Positions 43,232 to 52,281 of a stretch of 64,000 nucleotides of DNA are shown here, one piece after another; positions within the stretch are counted from its first letter, which is position 1; the number at the start of each line of letters is the position of its first letter. This DNA comes from Erysipelotrichaceae bacterium NK3D112 (GTDB lineage: Bacteria; Bacillota_I; Bacilli_A; Erysipelotrichales; Erysipelotrichaceae), in NCBI GenBank assembly GCA_000701725.1, contig JNJQ01000003.1, positions 62,001 to 126,000 on the forward strand. The letters run 5' to 3'. The notes under the pieces were generated by a model that worked only from the letters and a program-made list of their open reading frames with translations, did not search any database and was not told the origin of the DNA. The translations under genes were made by a program, and so were the position numbers.

Positions 43232-44461
43232 ATGACTTATCAGTTCCATACCAATACAGATCCGGCATTGCTCGATGAATTTGTCATGAACAGTGATCAG
43301 AACAATCTGTTTCAGTGCTCCAATTGGGTAAAGGTCAAAAACAACTGGGGACACATGCTGACTAGTGTTACGGATGAAGAGGGAAAGATCGTTGCCAGCG
43401 CGCTTGTGCTGATCCGCAAGATGCCGCTTGGAAACACATTGTTCTATGTGCCCAAGGGACCTGTCATGAATTACAACGATCACAATCTGGTCCGTTTCAT
43501 GTTTGACAATCTGATCCGTGAGGCAAAGAAACAGCATGCCATCGCGCTGCGCTTTGATCCGAAGGTCATGTACAGATGCTATGATGTCAAGCTCAAGGAT
43601 CAGGAGAATCCGACCATGAACGAAGGCGTGATTGCCTTCCTCAAGTCGCTTGGCGCAAAGCACAAGGGATTTACAAAGCTGATTGCGGAAACAACCCAGC
43701 CGCGATTCAATGCGGAAATGGATGTCGATCCGGATTATTACGATCATCTTGACCGCAAGACCATCCGCTCCATTGAAACCGCCAAAAAGAAGGGCACGGA
43801 AGTCTTTACCGGACATGAATATCTGAAAGATTTCTGCACGGCGATGCATTATACCGAAGTACGCAAGCAGATCGCATTACGCAATGAGGAATACTTCCGC
43901 AACATGATGGATGTCTATGGCGATGAGGCGCTCTGCATGGTCGCCAAACTCAATCTGAAAAAGCAGATGGAAATGCTTGAAAACAGAATCGCCGAACATG
44001 AGGAAGCGCTCAAGGGCGAGCTGACCCGCAAGCAGAAGGGCATCCATGAGCGTGGGCTGGCGGAAGATACGGCAGAGCTGGAAAAGCTCAGGGCTGACCG
44101 TGAGACGGAAGGCAGCGATGAGATGATCCTCTGCGGCATTCTGGCATGCTTCAACAAAAACATGATGGAGATCTTCTACATGGGCAACAACCCCAACGCA
44201 ATGCGTATAAGGGCAAGCTATCTCCTCTATAACAAATGCATTGAATACTGTGCTGAACATGGCATTCACGAATGCTCCTTCGGCGGTATGGAAGGCACAC
44301 TGGATGACGGTCTGACCGTGTTCAAGTCCAACTTCCTGATGAATGTTGAGGAAGCGATCGGTGAATTCAACTTCATCTTCAACAAGCCGGTTTACTGGGC
44401 ATTTGACAAGGCATATCCTTACATGCTCAAGACAGCCGCAAAAATCCGTTCCAAAGAATAA
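43232..44461 (+). CDS. FemA/FemX family peptidoglycan aminoacyltransferase
   Basis: Adds amino acids from aminoacyl-tRNA to lipid II to build interpeptide bridges. The 409-residue protein has two GNAT-like halves (NLFQCSNWVKVKNNWG, then LFYVPKGPVMNYND; second half MEIFYMGNNPNAMRIRASYLL and CSFGGMEGTLDDGLTVFKSNF) and a coiled-coil insertion (about residues 245-290), all typical of FemA/FemX. The ATG at 43232 follows AGGAGG; the frame upstream runs into the tRNA terminator. The amino acid added cannot be told from sequence. Confidence 0.92.
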   Translation: MTYQFHTNTDPALLDEFVMNSDQNNLFQCSNWVKVKNNWGHMLTSVTDEEGKIVASALVLIRKMPLGNTLFYVPKGPVMNYNDHNLVRFMFDNLIREAKKQHAIALRFDPKVMYRCYDVKLKDQENPTMNEGVIAFLKSLGAKHKGFTKLIAETTQPRFNAEMDVDPDYYDHLDRKTIRSIETAKKKGTEVFTGHEYLKDFCTAMHYTEVRKQIALRNEEYFRNMMDVYGDEALCMVAKLNLKKQMEMLENRIAEHEEALKGELTRKQKGIHERGLAEDTAELEKLRADRETEGSDEMILCGILACFNKNMMEIFYMGNNPNAMRIRASYLLYNKCIEYCAEHGIHECSFGGMEGTLDDGLTVFKSNFLMNVEEAIGEFNFIFNKPVYWAFDKAYPYMLKTAAKIRSKE

Positions 44462-44468
44462 ACAAAAG

Positions 44469-44498
44469 ATGCGCAGTCATATGGCTGCGCATTGTTTT
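44469..44498 (+). terminator. Terminator of the FemX-like gene
   Basis: ATGCGCAG (44469-44476) pairs with CTGCGCAT (44485-44492), followed by TGTTTT. Confidence 0.8.
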
Positions 44499-44527
44499 AA
44501 AAAAGCTGACCATTTTCATGATCAGCT
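44499..44527 (-). terminator. Terminator of gltX
   Basis: On the reverse strand AGCTGAT...GTCAGCT forms a stem (44504-44527) followed by a T run. Confidence 0.7.
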
Positions 44528-44538
44528 CATTTTCATTT

Positions 44539-45993
44539 TTAAGCGAGTTCGTTTTCCAGCTGGGCGATGGAGCGCTCAAGTCTTCTCAGGGTTTCATCCT
44601 TGCCGAGAATATAGGCGATTTCAATCGCGCCGCCCGGTGTTGTGCCAAGACCTGTGATGGCAAGACGCAGCGGGAAGAGGACCTGTCCGTTCTTCTTCTC
44701 AATCTGCTTCGGCACGGACATCAGCACTTCATGAAGCGCGTCCATACTCCAGTCTTCCTGGGCTTTGAGTGTCTCATAGCAAGCCTTCAGAGAGACAAGG
44801 GCAACCTCGGGATTGGACTTCATCTTCTTGTGATTGTAGAGATCGGTTGAGAATTCAAGGAATTCATCGAAGAATGTCAGCATTCCCGGGATCTCATTGA
44901 GAGTGTTGGCACGGGGCTGAACGATCTGTGCAATCATCTTCTTGTCGCAATCCAGCTTTACAGCCTGATCAATATACGGCTTGATCAGCGCATAATAGGA
45001 ATCCAGATCCATTCCGCGTAACCACATGCCGTTGAGCCATGTCAGCTTTTCTGGATCGAAGATGGCGCCGGAAGTGCCGATGCGCTTCACATTGAAGACC
45101 TGTACCAGCTCATCCAGTGTATAGATCTCACGGTCTTCCTCAGGTGCCCAGCCAAGCAGGGCGATATAGTTCAGGATCGCTGCAGGCAGATAGCCCTTGG
45201 CAACCAGATCCTGGAACGAGGCGTCGCCATTGCGCTTGGAGAGTTTGCTGTGCTCATCCTTCATGACAGGCGGACAGTGGATGTAGCGGGGGATATCCCA
45301 GCCGAATGCCTCATAGATCAGGTTGTACTTCGGTGTGGAGGAAAGATATTCCATACCGCGCACGACATCGGTGATTCCCATCAGATGGTCATCGATGACA
45401 TTGGCGAAGTTATAGGTCGGGAAACCGTCGCTCTTAAGCAGAACCTGCTCGTCAAGTGTGCTGTTGTCAACCGTGATGGTTCCGAATACCTCATCGTCAA
45501 AAGATGTGGTTCCTTCTGCAGGAATGGTCTGTCTGATGACATACTTTGCGCCTTCAGCGATTCTCTTTTCGCACTCTTCGATGGAAAGGGCCTTGCAGGG
45601 ATCATCATACTTGAAGCTGTCGCCAGCCTCTGCTCTTTGCGCCTGCAGCTTTTCCTCATCGCAGAAGCAGTAATGCGCCCCGCCGCGTTTGATCAGCTTG
45701 ACCGCATAGTCATGATACATGCCGCTGGCCATACGCTCGGACTGCACATAAGGTCCATAGTTGCCGCCGACATCCGGTCCCTCGTCATGTTTGAGACCGC
45801 AGGTTTTCATTGTGTCGTAGATAATATCCGTCGCACCTTCGACCAGTCTGCCCTGATCGGTGTCCTCGATTCTCAGAATGAAGACTCCCTCGGGATCCTT
45901 TTTCGCGACAAGATATGCATAGAGGGCAGTTCTGAGGTTGCCGATATGCATATAGCCTGTCGGGCTTGGTGCAAATCTTGTTCTCAATGTCAT
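44539..45993 (-). CDS. gltX: Glutamate--tRNA ligase
   Basis: Class I synthetase that charges tRNA-Glu (and, in most Bacillota, tRNA-Gln for later amidation). The 484-residue protein has TRFAPSPTGYMHIGNLRTAL (HIGH-type) and KLSKRNGD (KMSKS-type), plus the C-terminal anticodon-binding region. AAGGAG precedes the ATG on the reverse strand. It converges with the FemX-like gene and lies near tRNA-Glu and tRNA-Gln. Unlike the three other synthetases here it has no T-box. Confidence 0.96.
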   Translation of the reverse strand: MTLRTRFAPSPTGYMHIGNLRTALYAYLVAKKDPEGVFILRIEDTDQGRLVEGATDIIYDTMKTCGLKHDEGPDVGGNYGPYVQSERMASGMYHDYAVKLIKRGGAHYCFCDEEKLQAQRAEAGDSFKYDDPCKALSIEECEKRIAEGAKYVIRQTIPAEGTTSFDDEVFGTITVDNSTLDEQVLLKSDGFPTYNFANVIDDHLMGITDVVRGMEYLSSTPKYNLIYEAFGWDIPRYIHCPPVMKDEHSKLSKRNGDASFQDLVAKGYLPAAILNYIALLGWAPEEDREIYTLDELVQVFNVKRIGTSGAIFDPEKLTWLNGMWLRGMDLDSYYALIKPYIDQAVKLDCDKKMIAQIVQPRANTLNEIPGMLTFFDEFLEFSTDLYNHKKMKSNPEVALVSLKACYETLKAQEDWSMDALHEVLMSVPKQIEKKNGQVLFPLRLAITGLGTTPGGAIEIAYILGKDETLRRLERSIAQLENELA

Positions 45994-46049
45994 TTGAATA
46001 CTCCTTTTTTTTTACCGCATTAAATTCTACATCGAAAGCATGCACTTAA

Positions 46050-46079
46050 CAAGAAAACAATCCCCGCGGCGGGGGATTG
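46050..46079 (-). terminator. Terminator of the CofE-like gene
   Basis: CAATCCCCG / CGGGGATTG stem (46058-46079) with TTTTCTT on the reverse strand. Confidence 0.85.
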
Positions 46080-46083
46080 TTCA

Positions 46084-47274
46084 TCAGTCTGTATAGTTGT
46101 CGAAGTAACCCTGGATATAGACAAACGGTGTTCCCTTGTCGCCAGAGCCGGAAGTCAGATCGCACAGGGAGCCGATCAGGTCAGTCAGTCTTCTCGGTGT
46201 GGTTCCTTCGGATACCATCTTGCCGACCAGCTGCGCATCCTTTTCAGCGATGGAAGCGCGGATTGCCTGCTTCAGCTCTTCGCCGGAAAGGTCCTTGAAC
46301 TGATTGTCAGCGAGGTACTTGAGCTTGAGCTCGTTCGGTGTGCCTTCCAGACCGTCTGTATAGCCGGGGGACACCACCGGGTCAGCGAGTTCCCAGATCT
46401 TTCCGACCGGATCCTTGAACGCGCCGTCGCCATAGACCATGACTTCAATCAGTTTTCCTGTCTTTTCCTTGATTTCAGCCTGGATCTCATCAGCGAGAAG
46501 CTTGCAGCCGGTAGGGAAGAGCTTGACGGTGTCCTCGGTTGCCTTGTTGGAACCAAGCAGACCGTACTGGGCATTGAATCCGCTGCCGTTGCGGCTTTCT
46601 GTCATCAGATCGTCCATGCCGATGACTCTTTCCGCGCCATGCTTTTTCAGAAGCTTCTTTGTGCGGAATCTTGTGTGGATATCGCATGCAAGCACATTCT
46701 TTGTGTAGTTGAGAATGGCTGCCGCATTGTTGGCGAATACGAATTCAACTTCGCATCCTTCAGCTTCAACCAGCTTCTTGTAATAGTCAACATAGTTCAT
46801 TCCGGTGAATGGATGGCTGGGCTGTCCGAAGAGTGAGATAAACTGTTCCTCATTCAGAACATCGGTATAAGGATCCACATCCTTGTCATCCATGATTTCA
46901 GCATCGAACAGATGATTGCCGACTTCATCGGAAGGGTAGCTCAGCATGAGATAGATCTTCTTTGCGCCTCTGGCGATACCGCGCAGAACAATCGCGAAAC
47001 GGTTGCGGCTGGTGATCGGGAATACAACACCGATATCCTCTCCGCCGAGTTTTTCTCTGACATCTTCCGCGATGTCATCGATGGTGCAGTAGTTGCCCTG
47101 GCTTCTGGCAACGATGGACTCCGTAACGGCGAGAACATCGCGGTCACGGATGGTGAATTCTCCGCTTTCTGCAGCTTTGAGAACAGTTTCAACGACGATG
47201 GATTTCAGATCATCACCGGTTTTGATGACCGGAGCTCTGAGACCTCTGACTGTGGTACCGACTAATCTTTCCAT
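46084..47274 (-). CDS. Coenzyme F420-0:L-glutamate ligase-like protein
   Basis: A 396-residue protein of the CofE-like family. It starts MERLVGTTVRGLRAPVIKTGDD and has RDRDVLAVTESIVARSQGNY and VVFPITSRNRFAIVLRGIARGA, typical of the ligase core. Family members add glutamate to F420-0, but I see no F420 genes and the group is not known to make F420, so it probably acts on another substrate. It is monocistronic, with its own promoter and terminator. The ATG at 47274 has GGAGATAA upstream. Confidence 0.82.
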   Translation of the reverse strand: MERLVGTTVRGLRAPVIKTGDDLKSIVVETVLKAAESGEFTIRDRDVLAVTESIVARSQGNYCTIDDIAEDVREKLGGEDIGVVFPITSRNRFAIVLRGIARGAKKIYLMLSYPSDEVGNHLFDAEIMDDKDVDPYTDVLNEEQFISLFGQPSHPFTGMNYVDYYKKLVEAEGCEVEFVFANNAAAILNYTKNVLACDIHTRFRTKKLLKKHGAERVIGMDDLMTESRNGSGFNAQYGLLGSNKATEDTVKLFPTGCKLLADEIQAEIKEKTGKLIEVMVYGDGAFKDPVGKIWELADPVVSPGYTDGLEGTPNELKLKYLADNQFKDLSGEELKQAIRASIAEKDAQLVGKMVSEGTTPRRLTDLIGSLCDLTSGSGDKGTPFVYIQGYFDNYTD

Positions 47275-47312
47275 ATGTTTTTATCTCCAATTCAGTCATT
47301 TAAAGCGCGTTT

Positions 47313-47340
47313 ATTCTAACATAAGTTGTTTTTCAATCAA
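47313..47340 (-). promoter_or_regulatory. Promoter of the CofE-like gene
   Basis: On the reverse strand TTGATT (47340-47335), 16 nt, then TAGAAT (47318-47313) with an extended TG. Confidence 0.7.
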
Positions 47341-47464
47341 ACAATTTGTAAAGAGTTTCATAATCTTGTCATATTCGGAAATACATCATAAGCAATCTTG
47401 CATGACAGAATGTCTTTGACTGTCATTTTAAGAGTGTCCGGAATATGTATTTCTTCTGTTCGTT

Positions 47465-47470
47465 TATAAT
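47465..47470 (+). promoter_or_regulatory. -10 of a leaderless aldo/keto reductase gene
   Basis: TATAAT ends 6 nt before the ATG at 47477, so the expected transcription start coincides with the start codon. The -35 is weak. Confidence 0.65.
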
Positions 47471-47476
47471 ATAGGT

Positions 47477-48292
47477 ATGGTGAATCAGGATCTGTTATGT
47501 TTCGGTACAACCCAGTTCTGGTACGGAAAAACGCCGGAATCTTTTTCATGTATGCTGGAAGCCGTTGATAAATACGGTATCAAAAAAATCGACACGGCGG
47601 AAATGTACGGAAACGGCAGATGCGAAGAGGCCGTTGGCGATCTGATCGAAACATTCGGACGTGAACATCTTTATATCGTTGACAAGATTCTGCCTTATAA
47701 CGCATCAGCCAAAAACATGCGTAAAAGCCTGGAAAACAGCCTGAAAAGACTGCGTACGGATTATATCGATCTGTATCTTCTGCACTGGCGGGAGAATGCT
47801 GATCTTGCCTATACAGCTGCAATGATGGAGACATTCCGGCAGGAAGGCAAAATCCGTGAATGGGGTGTGTCCAATTTTGATGTCAGCGATCTGGAAGATT
47901 TAAAAGCCGTCCGCTATGGAGACAGATGCCATGCCAACCAGATCTATTTCAGCATGGATAAGCGCGGCGTGCTGTTTGATCTTTTACCATATATGAAACA
48001 GAACAATATCAAAGCGATGGCATATTCATCCCTGGATGAACGTATTGTGCGCGCAAACTTATGCGCAGATGAGCGGATCGCAAAGATCCTCAAAGAGGAA
48101 GGAATCAGTATTGAAAAACTGATGCTGGAATATGTCATGCGCCATGATGTGTGCGCTTTGTTTCAGACCCGCAGCCGTGAACATCTGAAGAAAGATCTTG
48201 CCGGAGAACACTTTGATATTGAAAGGTATATGGATCTCATCAATGAAATTCTTCCGGTACCCGAATATAAAGTGCCGCTGGAAAAGCGATAG
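47477..48292 (+). CDS. Aldo/keto reductase
   Basis: NAD(P)H-dependent oxidoreductase of 271 residues with a TIM-barrel fold. The catalytic tetrad is visible: Asp and Tyr in KIDTAEMYGNG, Lys in IVDKIL and His in LYLLHWREN. WGVSNFDVSDL is the usual cofactor-side segment. Substrate unknown. There is no ribosome binding site, and the promoter -10 sits directly before the ATG, so it looks leaderless. No clear terminator follows; a tRNA promoter begins 30 nt downstream. Confidence 0.9.
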   Translation: MVNQDLLCFGTTQFWYGKTPESFSCMLEAVDKYGIKKIDTAEMYGNGRCEEAVGDLIETFGREHLYIVDKILPYNASAKNMRKSLENSLKRLRTDYIDLYLLHWRENADLAYTAAMMETFRQEGKIREWGVSNFDVSDLEDLKAVRYGDRCHANQIYFSMDKRGVLFDLLPYMKQNNIKAMAYSSLDERIVRANLCADERIAKILKEEGISIEKLMLEYVMRHDVCALFQTRSREHLKKDLAGEHFDIERYMDLINEILPVPEYKVPLEKR

Positions 48293-48321
48293 CCGAATTT
48301 GCGTAATTTTGAAATTTCTGC

Positions 48322-48349
48322 TTGCATCAATCTGAAAATTGAGTACAAT
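48322..48349 (+). promoter_or_regulatory. tRNA-Gln promoter
   Basis: TTGCAT at 48322-48327 and TACAAT at 48344-48349 with a 16 nt spacer. Confidence 0.7.
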
Positions 48350-48362
48350 AATATTTGCGCAT

Positions 48363-48438
48363 TGGGATATAGCCAAGCGGTAAGGCAACTGGCTCTGAAC
48401 CAGTCATTTCGGGAGTTCGAATCTCTCTATCCCAGCCA
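48363..48438 (+). tRNA. tRNA-Gln (anticodon CTG)
   Basis: A complete cloverleaf of 76 nt with encoded CCA. Acceptor TGGGATA pairs with TATCCCA. The anticodon stem ACTGG / CCAGT encloses CTCTGAA, anticodon CTG. The T stem GGGAG / CTCTC (one mismatch-tolerant pair) encloses TTCGAAT. The discriminator is G. Confidence 0.93.
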
Positions 48439-48443
48439 TAAAG

Positions 48444-48471
48444 GATTGCTTGATAAAAGCAATCTTTTTTT
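48444..48471 (+). terminator. Terminator of tRNA-Gln
   Basis: GATTGCTT (48444-48451) pairs with AAGCAATC (48457-48464), followed by seven T. Confidence 0.87.
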
Positions 48472-48532
48472 ATCTTAATATAGTATCCGCCTGAATCGAT
48501 CATGATTCATAAACTCTGATATTGTGGCATAA

Positions 48533-48538
48533 TATAAT
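48533..48538 (+). promoter_or_regulatory. -10 box of the ROK-to-comK operon
   Basis: TATAAT 23 nt before the ATG of the ROK gene, followed by ACAGGAG. No convincing -35. Confidence 0.5.
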
Positions 48539-48561
48539 TAATTACAAACAGGAGCACGATC

Positions 48562-49473
48562 ATGGAAAAATATCTTTGTATTGATCTCAGCCGTACGAAA
48601 CTGAGATATGCGATTGTTTCAGAGAAGCTTGATACAACGGCAGAAGGTACAGAATATATCGGCATCAATTCCAGGGAAGAGGTTTTTGATCCGATCAAAG
48701 AGGTTGCGGACCGCTACCGCGATGAGGTGGAAGGTGTTTCCATCACAATGCCCGGTGTCATCGATCCCAAGCGCGGCTTTGCCTACAGCGGCGGCGTCTT
48801 TGAGTGGGTCAGGGATACGGAATATGCGAAAGAGCTTTCCGAATATATCGATATGCCGGTTGTCATCTGCAATGATGCCAAATCCGCAGCGCTTGCGGAA
48901 GTCGGCTACGGCGCTTTGAAAAAGGTGCAGAACGGTGTATTGCTCATGATCCTGAATACCGGCATCGGCGGTGCGGTCATCACCGACGGCCATATTCTCA
49001 ACGGCCATCATTTCGCAGCCGGTGAATTCTCATACATGAAAGGCGACTATCAGCGCCGTGAAGGCTATCAGGACATGTTCGCACTTTCCACATCCCTGGA
49101 CGGTCTGACCCGTCTGGTTGAAGAGTCAAGCGGAAAGAAGAATCTCAACGTGCTGAGAATCTGTTCCAAAATGGCAATGGGCGATGAGGATGTGAAAAAG
49201 GGCGTCGAAGAGTATTGCGACCGTCTGGCCGTATATATTTACAACATCCAGTGCGTGGTTGACGCGGATGTGTTTGTCATCGGAGGCCATCTGACTGACG
49301 ATCCGAATATGGTCCGCATGATTCAGCAGTCGGTTGACAAGATCTTCGCCAACGACCGTTTCAAGAATATCTTCAAGCCGGTCATCAAGCAGTGTGTCTT
49401 CCACGATAATTCCAGAAGATACGGCGCGGTTTACAATTACAGAATGCAGACGGGAAAGATCGCATCCGAATGA
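48562..49473 (+). CDS. ROK family protein (sugar kinase-like)
   Basis: A 303-residue protein with the ASKHA ATPase fold: N-terminal CIDLSRTKLRYAIV, the NDAKSAALAEVGYGA catalytic-Asp region and LNTGIGGAVITDG. The zinc-binding C-x-C-G-x-x-G-C motif of most ROK kinases is missing; the site after AAGEFSYM contains no cysteines. Sugar specificity is unknown. It heads an eight-gene operon and overlaps the next start by 4 nt. Confidence 0.85.
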   Translation: MEKYLCIDLSRTKLRYAIVSEKLDTTAEGTEYIGINSREEVFDPIKEVADRYRDEVEGVSITMPGVIDPKRGFAYSGGVFEWVRDTEYAKELSEYIDMPVVICNDAKSAALAEVGYGALKKVQNGVLLMILNTGIGGAVITDGHILNGHHFAAGEFSYMKGDYQRREGYQDMFALSTSLDGLTRLVEESSGKKNLNVLRICSKMAMGDEDVKKGVEEYCDRLAVYIYNIQCVVDADVFVIGGHLTDDPNMVRMIQQSVDKIFANDRFKNIFKPVIKQCVFHDNSRRYGAVYNYRMQTGKIASE

Positions 49474-50459
49474 TTTTCCATGGCAGTATTTACCATCATG
49501 AGATACCGGAATTCTTAGAACCGTATCTTGAGACAGAAGCCATGCAGCGGCTGAAGCTCATCGACATGAACTGCGGAATGAATTACACTTCATATCCGAG
49601 GTTCAGAAAGATCGAGGCTTACAGCCGTTTTCATCATTCTCTTGGCTGTGCTTTGATTGTCTGGCATTTCACACATGACAGGGTTCAGTCATTAGCTGCA
49701 TTGTTTCATGACATCGCGACGCCTGCATTTTCGCATGTGGTGGATTTTGTATACGGCGATTATGAAAACCAGGAGACAACCGAAGACAGAACATCCATGA
49801 TGATCAGAAATGATCCGGGTATTATGACTCAGCTGAAACTGGACGGCATTGCGCCTGAGGCAGTCAGTGATTATCATCTGTATCCTATCGCGGATAATGC
49901 CTCACCGCGTTTATGTGCGGACAGGCTGGAATACATTCTCGGCGATCTTTCCGATTTCAGAATGGCGGATGATCAAACAATCCAGAGACTGTATAACGGG
50001 ATTAAAGTGCTGATCAATGAGGACGGTCAGCAGGAGCTTGGTTTTAAAGATGAGACAACTGCGTGCGAATTTGCATATTATGCGCTTGAATGCGGTAAAA
50101 TATACAGCGGTGATGAAAACCGCTTCGCCATGGAACAGCTGGCAGGGATTATCCGGACTGCGATGAAACAGAGAATCATCACGGCAGATGATCTTTACAG
50201 CAGCGAGGCAAAGGTCATTACCAAGCTGAAAAACAGTGCGTTAAGAAGCCGCTTTGAACAGTTTGAAAGCTGCACAAAAGTGGTACTCACTTCCGCATCC
50301 GATGAAGAAGCGGTATGCGTCAGCGCCAAGAAACGATATGTGGATCCGTTATGCGCGGGCGGCAAACGAATATCTGCCCTGCGTGCGGATCTGAATACAG
50401 CCATCCGTGACTTTGTCAGTCTGGATTACCGGTATTATGTGAAGGGAGTTATTGTATGA
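49470..50459 (+). CDS. HD-domain metal-dependent phosphohydrolase
   Basis: A 329-residue protein with the HD signature: first His in RFHHSLGC, His-Asp in ALFHDIATPAFSH and a later Asp (CADRLEYILGD). Such proteins hydrolyse nucleotides or other phosphates; the YdhJ-like group is uncharacterised. ATGA overlaps on both sides (with the ROK gene and rdgB) show tight coupling within the operon. Confidence 0.85.
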   Translation: MIFHGSIYHHEIPEFLEPYLETEAMQRLKLIDMNCGMNYTSYPRFRKIEAYSRFHHSLGCALIVWHFTHDRVQSLAALFHDIATPAFSHVVDFVYGDYENQETTEDRTSMMIRNDPGIMTQLKLDGIAPEAVSDYHLYPIADNASPRLCADRLEYILGDLSDFRMADDQTIQRLYNGIKVLINEDGQQELGFKDETTACEFAYYALECGKIYSGDENRFAMEQLAGIIRTAMKQRIITADDLYSSEAKVITKLKNSALRSRFEQFESCTKVVLTSASDEEAVCVSAKKRYVDPLCAGGKRISALRADLNTAIRDFVSLDYRYYVKGVIV

Positions 50460-51052
50460 GTGAAGAAAAGACAATCGTGGTCGCAAGCACAAATGCGGGC
50501 AAGATCCGCGAATTCAGGGAAATGCTTGAACCCAAGGGATATACAGTGAAATCGCTGGCGGATTTTCCGGATATGCCTGAAATCGAAGAAAACGGCACCA
50601 CATTTTCAGAGAATGCGAAGATCAAGGCGGAGTCGGTAACCAAACGTTACGGCATCATGGCGGTCTCGGATGATTCCGGACTGGAGATCGATGCCTTTGA
50701 CAGACAGCCCGGCGTGCACAGCGCAAGATGGCTTGGCCATGATACGCCTTACAGTGAAAAGAACCGCATCATCCTGGAAAAGATGAAGGGAATCGAAAAC
50801 CGTACATGCCGCTATGTATGTGCCATCGCCATTTCGAGACCGGACAAGGACAGCGTTGTGTTTGAGGATACGGTGGAATGCACCATCGCTTATGAACCGA
50901 GCGGTGAAAACGGCTTCGGCTATGATCCGATCATCTATTATCCGCCATATCAGAAAACAATGGCGGATATGACCAAGGATGAAAAGAACGGTATCTCCCA
51001 CCGCGGTAAGGCGGTCAGAAAGCTTGAGGAGTGGCTGGAGCATCATGCGTAA
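50456..51052 (+). CDS. rdgB: XTP/dITP diphosphatase (RdgB/HAM1)
   Basis: Removes non-canonical purine nucleotides (XTP, dITP) from the pool. The 198-residue protein has VVASTNAGKIREFREML, the catalytic AVSDDSGLEIDAF block, GVHSARW and FGYDPIIYYP, ending in SHRGKAVRKLEEWL. The start overlaps the HD gene by 4 nt. Confidence 0.96.
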   Translation: MSEEKTIVVASTNAGKIREFREMLEPKGYTVKSLADFPDMPEIEENGTTFSENAKIKAESVTKRYGIMAVSDDSGLEIDAFDRQPGVHSARWLGHDTPYSEKNRIILEKMKGIENRTCRYVCAIAISRPDKDSVVFEDTVECTIAYEPSGENGFGYDPIIYYPPYQKTMADMTKDEKNGISHRGKAVRKLEEWLEHHA

Positions 51053-51722
51053 GTTTCTGGCCTCGCTGGCCTCGCTGCTTCTTCTGGTGGCGATTCTCTT
51101 AAGCATTGTGGATGTGCTCTGTTTTGCCAAAGGCTTTTACACCTATGAATACCGTAAGGGCAACCAGGCGGAAAAGATCGGCATGAGCGAGGAAGGGCTC
51201 ATGGATGCCACCGTCACACTGCTGGATTATCTCAAGGACAAACGCGATGACATCATCGTTGAAACCGAAGTCAACGGGGAACTCAGAGAAGTCTATGATG
51301 CGCGGGAAACCCTGCATATGGTGGATGTGAAGAATCTCTATCAGAATGCCATGAAAGCCCGCACCATTTTCGCAATCGGCGCCATTGCCATTGCGCTCGG
51401 ACTTTACTTTACAAAAAAGAAAGGTTTCTGGGGACTGATGAGGCAGGGATACAGGAATGCATTGCTGCTGATGGTGCTGTTTGTGCCATTCATCGCCATC
51501 TGGTGCATTGTCGATTTCAATGCCTTCTGGATGAATTTCCATTATGTCTTCTTTGACAATGACCTGTTCCTTCTGAATCCGAACGTTTCGATCATGATCA
51601 ACATGTTCCCGGAAAGCTTCTTCTTTGATATCGTCGCCGCGATTATCATCGTCTTTGCCGTTTGCATCGGCTTATGCGCATACGGACTGCGCTTTGCGGC
51701 TAAGAAGGAGATGGCGCAATGA
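51045..51722 (+). CDS. DUF1461/TIGR01906 family integral membrane protein
   Basis: A 225-residue membrane protein: N-terminal segment (FLASLASLLLLVAILLSIV), an extracytoplasmic loop (about residues 35-100), then three more hydrophobic segments. The layout and the FYTYEYRK and LHMVDVKNLY blocks match the TIGR01906 family of unknown function. The ATG at 51045 has TGGAG upstream and overlaps rdgB by 8 nt. Confidence 0.82.
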   Translation: MRKFLASLASLLLLVAILLSIVDVLCFAKGFYTYEYRKGNQAEKIGMSEEGLMDATVTLLDYLKDKRDDIIVETEVNGELREVYDARETLHMVDVKNLYQNAMKARTIFAIGAIAIALGLYFTKKKGFWGLMRQGYRNALLLMVLFVPFIAIWCIVDFNAFWMNFHYVFFDNDLFLLNPNVSIMINMFPESFFFDIVAAIIIVFAVCIGLCAYGLRFAAKKEMAQ

Positions 51723-52225
51723 TCCATATTGTTCTGTATGAACCGGAAATTCCGCAGAATACCGGCAACATCATGCGCACCTGCATGGCATTCAACATGA
51801 AACTGCATCTGATCGAGCCGCTTGGCTTCTATCTGGATGAGAAACATCTGAAACGGGCGGGCATGGATTATGCAAAGCAGCTGGATTACCGCATCTATGA
51901 AAACTGGGATCAGTTTGTCTCATGCAATCAAGGCGTGTATTTCTATTCCACCCGCTACGGCACCAAAGCACCTGACGCATTTGATTTTTCAGAGATCAAA
52001 GATGATATCTATCTGATTTTCGGAAAGGAAAGCACGGGTATACCGAAAGAGATCCTGAGAAAGGATCTTGATCACTGCATGCGGATTCCGATGGTCGCTT
52101 CCGCCCGAAGCCTCAATCTTTCCAACTGTGTGGCAATTGTCGCCTACGAGGTGATCAGCCAGAGAGGCTATGAGGAGCTCTCCGGTGTAGAGGTCATCAA
52201 GGGAGAAGACTGGCTTTTACGCTGA
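51719..52225 (+). CDS. trmL: tRNA (cytidine/uridine(34)-2'-O)-methyltransferase TrmL
   Basis: SPOUT-class enzyme that methylates the ribose of wobble nucleotides in tRNA-Leu. The 168-residue protein has IVLYEPEIPQNTGNIMRTC, FGKESTGIPKEIL and RSLNLSNCVAIVAYE, the trefoil-knot motifs. The start overlaps the membrane protein stop by 4 nt. Confidence 0.95.
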   Translation: MIHIVLYEPEIPQNTGNIMRTCMAFNMKLHLIEPLGFYLDEKHLKRAGMDYAKQLDYRIYENWDQFVSCNQGVYFYSTRYGTKAPDAFDFSEIKDDIYLIFGKESTGIPKEILRKDLDHCMRIPMVASARSLNLSNCVAIVAYEVISQRGYEELSGVEVIKGEDWLLR

Positions 52226-52281
52226 GCGCCTGCATGGACATCGGAGCTTTTCAACTGTATGATTAAGAAAAGGAGCGGATT

